A stretch of DNA of 5,399 nt from Cytophagales bacterium (GTDB lineage Bacteria; Bacteroidota; Bacteroidia; Cytophagales; Spirosomataceae). Location of the stretch: NCBI GenBank assembly GCA_028868395.1, contig JAGWUO010000099.1:1-5399 (forward strand). Reading direction: 5' to 3'. The notes below the pieces were generated by a model. It was not told the origin of the DNA and did no database searches. It was given only the letters and a program-made list of their open reading frames with translations. The position numbers were made by a program, and so were the translations under genes. Below are positions 1 to 5,399 of this stretch, in pieces (positions within the stretch are counted from its first letter, which is position 1; each line of letters starts with the position of its first letter).

Positions 1-144
1 GGAGTAAAAATGCGCCGTTTTGATGTAAACCTTCGCGTATCGAATGCATTGAACGCGGCTTACCGCGATTACTTGAATCGCTTCCGTTATTATGCTGACG
101 ACCAAGGTCGCAACATTAGCCTAAAAGTGTCGTATTCGATTTAG
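1..144 (+). CDS. TonB-dependent receptor, C-terminal end (partial)
   Basis: This is the last 47 codons of a + strand gene that enters from the left edge in frame 1 and ends at TAG (142-144). There is an ATG at position 10, but the frame is open to the edge and the peptide starts inside a beta-strand, so it is a tail and not a small gene. The peptide contains N-A-L-N-A-A-Y-R-D-Y-L-N-R-F-R-Y-Y, then a D-D-Q-G-R-N-I-S-L segment. This matches the familiar end of Bacteroidota TonB-dependent receptors, where an 'NxxN..YRDYLNRFRYYADD.GRN' block precedes the last strand of the outer-membrane barrel. These receptors import substrates such as siderophores, vitamins or glycans using TonB energy; the substrate cannot be told from this fragment. 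The last strand alternates hydrophobic residues (L, V, Y, I at -7, -5, -3, -1) but ends in Ile instead of the usual aromatic residue. The stop overlaps the stop of the convergent EnvC-like gene. Confidence 0.85.
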   Translation, partial: GVKMRRFDVNLRVSNALNAAYRDYLNRFRYYADDQGRNISLKVSYSI

Positions 145-1541
145 CGACGAAGCCAAGATTCTGGATTTTGGCGTACGGTATTCTTCCAAACCTGAAAATT
201 AATCTCAGCCGTTCCATCCTCATCCGAGGCCACAGAACCGATGCGTTGACCCGTTCTTACCCGAGTTCCCACACTGACAGACACATTGGCTAGTTTACTA
301 TAAACGGTGAAATAATCCCCGTGCTGAATAGCTACTACCATATTGATCCCCGGAATATTCACGACCGATTGCACCACACCATCATACACAGAATGCACGG
401 GGGAACCTGGTGAAGTTTGGATATCAATCCCATTATTGTTGATCATTACCCCTTTTAATAAAGGATGTTTATGTACACCAAAGTGATCCGAAATAAATCC
501 CGACGGAACCGGGAAAGGCATGCGACCGCGCAAAGCAGCGAAAGAGCTCGCTAATTTCGCCTCGTCTGCGTTCATGTAATAAGTATTACTTTCGATCTTC
601 TTTTCTTCTACAGGAGCTGGAGCTGGCTCTACTTTTGGCTTCTTCGCTTCTGCTACAGCCGCTTTTTTCTCTTCTTTAGGGGACTCTTTTTTCTCCGTTT
701 CTCTCTCCGCTAAAATCTTTGTCGTCTCCCCTTTCTTCAGTTCTGGCAATGCAGGCTTCACCACCTCCACTTTTTTCACTTGACGGGCTTGGCGAAGTTT
801 ACGCTCACGTTCAATACTTTTTTGGATCTCTCTTTGAACGATACCGGCAATCAAATTATCCAATTTGCGCACCGCTAATTTCTTTCGCTCTAATTCCGTT
901 TTCAGCTTCTTCTCTTGCTGAGTTAATACGGTAACAACCTTGTCTTCTTTGGTCTTTAATACCTCTAATTTCTTCTTCTCCCCTTCCTTCTCCACTAACA
1001 CTTTCTTCTCCTCTTGCTTTTTGTAAACGACCTTCTGCTCTTGGGTCATTAAATCTTGACGGGTCTTGTAAATCAAATCAGCCTGTTTCTTTCGGTTGGC
1101 AGAATAATGACGTAAGTAGTCAAAGCGGCGAACAAATTCGCCAATATCATTCGATAGCAACAGAAAGCTCATCTTGTTGTACACAGAGGCTGTTTTTTGA
1201 GCTTCATAAATCATCAAAGCATATTCTTTCTTTAATCGCTCTAATTTTGCTTTTAGCACATCCCCTTCCTCGCGTAGTTTTTGCGCTTCTTCCGCAAGAA
1301 TCTGTTGGTTTTGCTCAAGCACGCTGATCTGTTTTTTCTGAACGCCAATTTGCTCTTTCAACACGTTTAGCTTTCCAATCGACGCGTTTTTCTTCTTCGA
1401 AGTACGAGAGATGATGGAATTAAGCTCCTTGATTTTGGACAAATTATCTTTCTTCTGCTGCTCTAAAGCAGCTTTCTTATCTGACTGTGCGAAAGATGAA
1501 TTGGTAAATAGGAACGCGAATAAAAGGAAAAGGTATTTCAA
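141..1541 (-). CDS. EnvC-like coiled-coil protein with degenerate LytM (M23) domain
   Basis: This 466-residue protein is predicted to be periplasmic. It begins with a signal peptide (residues 1-19, cleavage likely after SFA or at Q). A long Lys/Glu/Gln-rich coiled coil follows (about 21-255), interrupted near 122-155 by a conserved-looking M-S-F-L-L-L-S...F-V-R-R-F-D-Y-L-R segment typical of the EnvC family. A Lys/Glu/Pro/Ala-rich linker (about 256-318) leads to a LytM/M23 domain (about 340-466). EnvC proteins work at the division site, where they are known in E. coli to be recruited by FtsEX and to switch on amidases that split septal peptidoglycan. Here the metal-site pattern is broken: the first His of HxxxD is Asn369 (D373 remains), the 'YxHL' His is Lys416, and the last His is Asn448. 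An activator role is therefore more likely than hydrolase activity. The start is TTG (1541-1539), overlapping the TGA of the upstream lipoprotein gene; the next in-frame Met is residue 110, which would lose the signal peptide. Databases would probably name it a peptidoglycan DD-metallopeptidase family protein. The family call is firm; the cellular role is inferred. Confidence 0.9.
   Translation of the reverse strand: MKYLFLLFAFLFTNSSFAQSDKKAALEQQKKDNLSKIKELNSIISRTSKKKNASIGKLNVLKEQIGVQKKQISVLEQNQQILAEEAQKLREEGDVLKAKLERLKKEYALMIYEAQKTASVYNKMSFLLLSNDIGEFVRRFDYLRHYSANRKKQADLIYKTRQDLMTQEQKVVYKKQEEKKVLVEKEGEKKKLEVLKTKEDKVVTVLTQQEKKLKTELERKKLAVRKLDNLIAGIVQREIQKSIERERKLRQARQVKKVEVVKPALPELKKGETTKILAERETEKKESPKEEKKAAVAEAKKPKVEPAPAPVEEKKIESNTYYMNADEAKLASSFAALRGRMPFPVPSGFISDHFGVHKHPLLKGVMINNNGIDIQTSPGSPVHSVYDGVVQSVVNIPGINMVVAIQHGDYFTVYSKLANVSVSVGTRVRTGQRIGSVASDEDGTAEINFQVWKNTVRQNPESWLRR
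152..172 (+). other. Possible 3' hairpin for the receptor mRNA
   Basis: An inverted repeat with an 8-bp stem (GCCAAGAT / ATTTTGGC, one G-U pair) and a 5-nt loop begins 8 nt after the receptor stop codon. In the + transcript the odd pair is a G-U wobble, while on the - strand it becomes an A-C mismatch, so the hairpin would favour the receptor mRNA. No U-tract follows, so it is not a classic intrinsic terminator. It lies within the last codons of the EnvC-like gene and could be a coincidence of that coding sequence. Confidence 0.18.
1538..1541 (-). promoter_or_regulatory. TTGA stop/start overlap (translational coupling)
   Basis: Read on the - strand, these four bases are TTGA: TTG starts the EnvC-like protein and TGA ends the lipoprotein. 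No purine-rich Shine-Dalgarno sequence precedes the TTG. Ribosomes finishing the lipoprotein probably restart here, which would tie the amounts of the two proteins together. The coupling is inferred from the overlap and the weak start codon. Confidence 0.6.
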
Positions 1542-2347
1542 GGCTTTAATAATTTGGCGGGAACTTTAAAAGGAAATTCCAAGGGCGTATCTAACAATTC
1601 TACTTTGGAATATTTGATGGTAATCAACGTCTGATTCACCTGATTTTCTTTGTTTTTCACATCTAGCGTGATCGAACTCGAGAAAGGGAAAATGGCTGAA
1701 TTCAAGTTCGCAAAATCCTCGTAATCCAAGGTCATTTTGTTCGAAGAAGGCAGATCACTTACTGACAATTTCTTCAACTTCCGATTAGGGCCTACCCAGT
1801 TATTGACCTCCACGTGTCCCTCTTGCTGTTTTATCAAGAAGTTTTCATTCTCGCGAACCACGCGGCGCGTATTGTTTTTCTTATACGGTTGGTTGCCCAC
1901 GATCATATTTTGGATCAAATCATAACTCACTTTAAAACCTAAACTGGTACTTAAGCTATCGTAGGTTAAATTCGTGTATTCGTTGTTAATCTTGTGGTAA
2001 AATTGAACACGGTCTTTGGTGAATAAAACGGCCGCACCTGAAATCATCGATACGGAAATGTTCGCCCAGATGATACTATCTTTTTTCATCCGAATATCCA
2101 CAATGTAGTTGTCCGTATTCGAGCGTGTTTTCCACATCACCTTCGATTTCGCCTTTAAATAAGTGAAATTCAAGTCGTCAGAAGGGGATTGTTGATCCAC
2201 CATTTCGACAGGAGCCACAGGCTTTGCCACAGGAGTGGAATCTACCAAAATGGTTTCGACTTGCACGGGATTCGTCGGAGCTATCGTTGCCTTAGGAGCA
2301 CAGGCACCTAAGATGGAAAGGATAACAAGACTGAAAATAATCCGCAT
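1538..2347 (-). CDS. DUF4292-like envelope lipoprotein, possible LolA/LolB-type fold
   Basis: This is a 269-residue lipoprotein. A short hydrophobic signal ends in a lipobox, L-G-A-C, with Cys16 as the lipidated residue. A Pro/Val-rich tether (about 17-57) precedes the domain. The domain starts with a K-A-K-S-K-V-x-W strand (about 63-72), then I-R-M-K-K-D-S-I-I-W-A-N-I-S (85-98), a G-A-A-V-L-F-T-K-D-R-V segment (about 104-114) and D-L-I-Q-N-M-I-V-G-N (143-152). This pattern fits the DUF4292 family of Bacteroidota. It also resembles the LolA/LolB/LppX half-barrel, which binds lipid or lipoprotein acyl chains; that is my inference, and the function is not established. The residues after Cys16 (A-P-K-A-T) lack the acidic cluster of the Bacteroidota surface-export signal, so it probably faces the periplasm. 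I chose ATG at 2347; a TTG at 2368 would add seven residues (L-P-K-F-L-L) to the signal but coincides with a possible -7 promoter box. It sits 28 nt after the TPR gene and overlaps the EnvC-like gene by 4 nt. Confidence 0.8.
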   Translation of the reverse strand: MRIIFSLVILSILGACAPKATIAPTNPVQVETILVDSTPVAKPVAPVEMVDQQSPSDDLNFTYLKAKSKVMWKTRSNTDNYIVDIRMKKDSIIWANISVSMISGAAVLFTKDRVQFYHKINNEYTNLTYDSLSTSLGFKVSYDLIQNMIVGNQPYKKNNTRRVVRENENFLIKQQEGHVEVNNWVGPNRKLKKLSVSDLPSSNKMTLDYEDFANLNSAIFPFSSSITLDVKNKENQVNQTLITIKYSKVELLDTPLEFPFKVPAKLLKP

Positions 2348-2365
2348 AAGGAGGAATTTTGGTAA

Positions 2366-2373
2366 CAAAAATA
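2366..2373 (-). promoter_or_regulatory. Candidate internal -7 box (TATTTTTG)
   Basis: The only gap of note in the operon (2348-2375) contains, on the - strand, TATTTTTG, which fits the Bacteroidota -7 consensus TAnnTTTG. A TTG at 2397-2399 could be the -33 element, but the 23-nt spacing is long. Transcription would start roughly 10-15 nt before the ATG at 2347. The motif is short and also occurs inside coding sequence (for example 3902-3909 and 3479-3486), so only its position makes it worth noting. Confidence 0.25.
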
Positions 2374-2375
2374 GC

Positions 2376-3437
2376 TCAATTTTCGGGAATTTGACGCAAT
2401 CGAATCTTTTTATCTACAGATTCACGGCCCGGATCTAAGCGAAGTGCTTCTTTCCAAGCATCTAGCGCTTTATCTACTAATTTCAATCGAAAAAGCACAT
2501 CGCCATAATGTTCCCACAAAGTCGCGGACACATTTTCTCTGTCTTTTAAGGCTGCCTCCATGGCTACTCGGGCTTCTGCGAATCGTTTTAATTCATACAA
2601 AACCCAGGCGCGAGTATCTAAATAGGTCCCATTTTTCGGATGATCTTTGACCAGACGAGCAGAAAGAGAATCCGCTAAGGCTAACTTTTCTTTTCGGATA
2701 GACAAGAAGTAACTGTAATTATTCAGTACATGATCGTCCTTGGGATTAGCGGCTAAGGCTTTTTCGAAGGCCTCATCTGAAGCGGCATTATTTCCTAAAG
2801 CCTGGTAGGCATCTCCTAAAATGGGATACACCCACGGCGCCATGCGAGGGTAATTTTCCAATGCCTCCAGGGCATGTTCCACTACCGCCTCCTTTCGATT
2901 TAATTCCCAATCTAATTGAATAATGCGCACCCAAAGTTCTTCCTGAACGGGACCTAAATTCGCCGCTTCAAGGTAATATTTATTTTTATCGGCCAGATCT
3001 TTAGCCTCATCGCCCTTAGATAAAAAGACAAATTGCTTCACCCGAATCATATCGGGCTCATTATCGAAGCGGTGATCGTCGTAGGCTAGCAGATTTTCGA
3101 AGCATTCCAAAGCCTTTTTATACTCCTTGTTCGCCAAGAGTAAATCTCCATACAACAGACCATAATCAAAGGAATAGGGCGATAAAAGATGTGCTTTTTC
3201 TGCGTTTGTTCTAGCTGAGGTGAGTTGTTTGTCAGCGAGGTAGCTTTTGGCCAAATAATAAAAGACCGCCGGCTCCTTCGTCTGCACCTTAGCGAGTTTC
3301 TCGAACACCAAGATCGCCTCGCCAAAATCCTCCTTCATGTAGGCGCGCATGCCGTCCACCATGAGTTCTTCAGACTGCGCAGCCACAGAAAAAAACCCAC
3401 CTAAAAGTAAAATCAAATAAGTGAGTTTTCGCATCAT
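2376..3437 (-). CDS. Secreted tetratricopeptide repeat (TPR) protein
   Basis: This 353-residue protein has an N-terminal signal peptide (residues 1-21, with V-A-A-Q at the likely cleavage site and no lipobox Cys), so it should be periplasmic. The mature part is almost wholly helical repeat. TPR-like units are visible at about 23-56 (A-Y-M...F-G-E-A-I..F-E-K-L), 57-90 and 91-122, then a more divergent middle (about 123-199). Four clearer units follow at 200-233 (G-D-A-Y-Q-A-L-G-N...A-F-E-K-A-L), 234-270, 271-304 and 305-338 (Y-G-D-V-L...A-L-D-A-W-K-E-A-L). TPR arrays hold protein complexes together and have no catalysis; the partner is unknown. The start is ATG at 3437, three bases after the ileS stop; a second ATG follows immediately at 3434 and would serve equally well. 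No Shine-Dalgarno sequence is seen. The tight spacing to ileS suggests it relies on upstream transcription. With the lipoprotein and EnvC-like genes downstream, an envelope-assembly role is plausible but unproven. Confidence 0.88.
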   Translation of the reverse strand: MMRKLTYLILLLGGFFSVAAQSEELMVDGMRAYMKEDFGEAILVFEKLAKVQTKEPAVFYYLAKSYLADKQLTSARTNAEKAHLLSPYSFDYGLLYGDLLLANKEYKKALECFENLLAYDDHRFDNEPDMIRVKQFVFLSKGDEAKDLADKNKYYLEAANLGPVQEELWVRIIQLDWELNRKEAVVEHALEALENYPRMAPWVYPILGDAYQALGNNAASDEAFEKALAANPKDDHVLNNYSYFLSIRKEKLALADSLSARLVKDHPKNGTYLDTRAWVLYELKRFAEARVAMEAALKDRENVSATLWEHYGDVLFRLKLVDKALDAWKEALRLDPGRESVDKKIRLRQIPEN

Positions 3438-3440
3438 TTT

Positions 3441-5399
3441 TTACGCTACCGTGACATTCACGAACAAGTTAGACTCCTCAAAAGTAAGTTCAGTCGATGC
3501 CGAATCCACCCACTCTAAACTCAAGGCTTGCACCTCCTGCGAGATGTAGGCTTTGAATTCGTTCAAGCTGGCCGTCCATTCTTCGTCCGAACGCTGCACT
3601 TGGATATTTATTTTGTCCGTCACATCGAAACCAGAATCTTTACGCAAGTTTTGGATACGGTTCACGAATTCACGGGCGTTCCCCTCGCGAACTAATTCCG
3701 GAGTTAACGTATTATCTAACGCAATCGTCAATCCACCCTCACTTGCCGTCAAATAACCAGGCATATCTTCCGTCAAGATTTCAATGTCCGCTAGTGCGAT
3801 CTCAAATCCTTGAATCTTGGCTGAACCCGCTGACTCGATTGCCGCTAAATCATCTGCAGACATGCCCGTGATAGCCTCCGCGACCACTTTCATATCTTTC
3901 CCAAATTTAGGCCCTAAAGCCTTGAAATTAGGCTTCACTTTCTTATTCAATACGCCAGACGCATCATCTAAGTAATTGACTTCCTTTACGTTCACCTCTG
4001 ATTTGATCAGATCTTCTACGCGACGGATTTGGTCTCTTACCGACTCTTGCAATACCGGCACTAAAACTTGTGCCAAAGGCTGACGCACTTTCAAACGGTG
4101 CACTTTGCGAATCGAGTGAACGAGCGAGCAAATGCCTTGTGCTAGTTCCATCGAGGTCTCTAATGCTGGATTTTGCAGGCTCGGATTAACCTTCGCGAAA
4201 TGCGTCAAGTGAACCGATTCATTACCCGTCAAATTCTTGTACAACCATTCTCCGTAGAACGGAGCGATAGGCGACATTAATTGAGCCACCGTCTCTAAAC
4301 AGTGGTATAAAGTCTCATAAGCCGCTTGTTTATCTGCGTTGATCGCCTGATTAGCTGTCTCCGGATTCCAGAAGCGTCGGCGTGACAAACGAACATACCA
4401 GTTAGATAAGTGATCACAAACGAAATCTTGGATCGCGCGACCTGCTTTCGTAGGCTCATAGGTCTCAAAAGCCTCATCGACTTCTGCGATTAAGTTCATT
4501 AATTTAGATAGAATCCAACGATCTAATTCCGTTAAATCCTCCTCCTTAATGCCTTTTTGCTCAAATCCATCAAGATTTGCATATAAAGCAAAGAAATTAT
4601 ACGTATTCGTTAGTGTGCCAAAGAACTTGTTGCGCACTTCCGTAATCCCAGCTAAATCAAATTTCAAGTTATCCCATGGCTGCGCATTCGTGATCATATA
4701 CCAACGCGTTGGATCCGCTCCATAGCTCTTTAAGGTCTCGAATGGATCGATAGCGTTGCCTAGGCGTTTGGACATCTTGTTTCCATTTTTGTCCAATACC
4801 AACCCCGTCGAAACGACATTCTTGAACGCCACAGAATCTTCCACCATACTTGAAATTGCGTGCAGCGTAAAGAACCAACCACGCGTTTGATCCACCCCTT
4901 CCGAGATGAAATCCGCCGGATAACTCTGCTTAAATACGTCTTGATTTTCGAATGGATAGTGCCACTGCGCAAACGGCATGGCACCTGAATCGAACCAAAC
5001 ATCAATCAAATCCAGCTCTCTTGTCAACACATTTCCAGTCGCAGAAAGCAAGAATACCTCATCCACAAATGGACGATGCAAATCTGCCTCTCCAGCGGCT
5101 AGAGCCTTTAAAAAGGCGGCATTCCCTTTTGCCTGAACGTCTGTCAGAGTCCCTGATGCCTGCGCCTTTTCGATTTCTGATTTCAATTGTTCTAATGAAC
5201 CGATACAGATTTCCTCTGCACCATCTTCCGTCCGCCAGATAGGCAGCGGCGTTCCCCAATAGCGAGAACGAGACAAATTCCAGTCCACTAAATTCTCTAA
5301 CCAATTACCAAAACGACCCGTTCCAGTCGACTCCGGTTTCCACTGAATCGTCTTGTTTAAGGCGATTAATTTATCTTTTACCGCTGTCGTCTTGATAAA
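3441..5399 (-). CDS. ileS: Isoleucyl-tRNA synthetase, C-terminal part (partial)
   Basis: This is the last 652 residues of cytoplasmic IleRS, the class I enzyme that charges tRNA-Ile. The reading frame stays open to the right edge, so the GTG at 5288 is an internal Val and not a start; the HIGH motif and most of the editing domain lie outside the window. From the edge inward (counting visible residues), the segment after the editing domain reads G-T-G-R-F-G-N-W-L-E-N and D-W-N-L-S-R-S-R-Y-W-G-T-P (about 20-50). D-V-W-F-D-S-G (133-139) and G-V-D-Q-T-R-G-W-F (168-176) complete the catalytic core. The ATP-binding KMSKS loop is K-M-S-K-R (208-212; bases 4764-4778). The anticodon-binding helical domain includes D-R-W-I-L-S-K-L (293-300) and S-N-W-Y-V-R-L-S-R-R-R-F-W (about 332-344). 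The tail has K-V-K-P-N-F-K-x-L-G and R-E-G-N-A-R-E-F-V-N-R-I-Q-N-L-R-K, and its last 220 or so residues contain no cysteine. It therefore lacks the C-terminal zinc knuckle of E. coli-type IleRS and fits the eukaryote-like IleRS2 class. The TPR gene follows after 3 nt. Confidence 0.97.
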   Translation of the reverse strand, partial: FIKTTAVKDKLIALNKTIQWKPESTGTGRFGNWLENLVDWNLSRSRYWGTPLPIWRTEDGAEEICIGSLEQLKSEIEKAQASGTLTDVQAKGNAAFLKALAAGEADLHRPFVDEVFLLSATGNVLTRELDLIDVWFDSGAMPFAQWHYPFENQDVFKQSYPADFISEGVDQTRGWFFTLHAISSMVEDSVAFKNVVSTGLVLDKNGNKMSKRLGNAIDPFETLKSYGADPTRWYMITNAQPWDNLKFDLAGITEVRNKFFGTLTNTYNFFALYANLDGFEQKGIKEEDLTELDRWILSKLMNLIAEVDEAFETYEPTKAGRAIQDFVCDHLSNWYVRLSRRRFWNPETANQAINADKQAAYETLYHCLETVAQLMSPIAPFYGEWLYKNLTGNESVHLTHFAKVNPSLQNPALETSMELAQGICSLVHSIRKVHRLKVRQPLAQVLVPVLQESVRDQIRRVEDLIKSEVNVKEVNYLDDASGVLNKKVKPNFKALGPKFGKDMKVVAEAITGMSADDLAAIESAGSAKIQGFEIALADIEILTEDMPGYLTASEGGLTIALDNTLTPELVREGNAREFVNRIQNLRKDSGFDVTDKINIQVQRSDEEWTASLNEFKAYISQEVQALSLEWVDSASTELTFEESNLFVNVTVA

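Noticed and set aside
10..144. Small + strand gene starting at the ATG at position 10
   Set aside because: The frame is open to the left edge and the peptide is the recognisable end of a TonB-dependent receptor, so it is a truncated large gene.
588..776. Lys/Glu/Pro/Ala-rich stretch as a DNA repeat
   Set aside because: It is low-complexity protein linker between the coiled coil and the LytM domain; I see no regular repeat unit in the DNA.
719..934. + strand open frame opposite the EnvC-like gene
   Set aside because: It is a by-product of the Lys/Glu-rich coiled-coil codons on the other strand and resembles no known protein; the same applies to other short frames opposite or within the TPR, lipoprotein and ileS genes.
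2347..2353. AAGGAGG, a perfect Shine-Dalgarno sequence on the + strand
   Set aside because: The + strand has no credible gene starting after it. The genes here are on the - strand, where it reads CCTCCTT and resembles the anti-Shine-Dalgarno instead.
3479..3486. TACTTTTG (- strand) as a promoter for the TPR gene
   Set aside because: It matches TAnnTTTG but has no TTG at a suitable -33 distance and lies in ileS codons; a similar match at 3902-3909 shows such hits arise by chance.
5286..5288. GTG as a start for a 615-residue - strand protein
   Set aside because: The frame continues upstream to the window edge with clear IleRS sequence (G-T-G-R-F-G-N-W-L-E-N-L before V-D-W-N-L-S), so this GTG is an internal Val codon.

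Overview
The window looks like chromosomal DNA from a member of the Bacteroidota. The evidence is the tail of a TonB-dependent receptor, a DUF4292-type lipoprotein next to an EnvC-like LytM protein, an isoleucyl-tRNA synthetase whose C-terminal part is of the eukaryote-like kind, an absence of Shine-Dalgarno sequences before the starts, and Bacteroidota-style -7 matches (TAnnTTTG). A flavobacterial or cytophagal lineage is plausible, but the sequence does not settle it.

The layout is very compact, with almost no non-coding DNA. On the + strand, only the last 47 codons of an outer-membrane TonB-dependent receptor are present (1-144). Everything else is on the - strand and reads from the right edge to the left: the C-terminal part of ileS (3441-5399, cut by the window edge), a secreted TPR protein (2376-3437), a DUF4292-like lipoprotein (1538-2347) and an EnvC-like coiled-coil/LytM protein (141-1541). 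The gaps or overlaps between these four genes are 3 nt, 28 nt and a 4-nt overlap, so they probably form one transcription unit. The receptor and the EnvC-like gene meet tail to tail with overlapping stop codons (TTAG, 141-144).

The three genes after ileS form an envelope module. The TPR protein is predicted to be exported and would be a scaffold. The lipoprotein has features compatible with a LolA/LolB-like lipid- or lipoprotein-binding fold. The EnvC-like protein has a LytM domain that has lost its zinc-binding histidines, so it is more likely an activator of a cell-wall amidase than an enzyme. A shared role in envelope growth or daughter-cell separation is an inference from context.

I found no mobile element, CRISPR array, tRNA, rRNA, riboswitch or clear horizontal-transfer signal. 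No stretch over 300 bases lacks a gene. The most interesting content is the envelope module itself and its linkage to ileS; nothing seen here demands a wholly new system.
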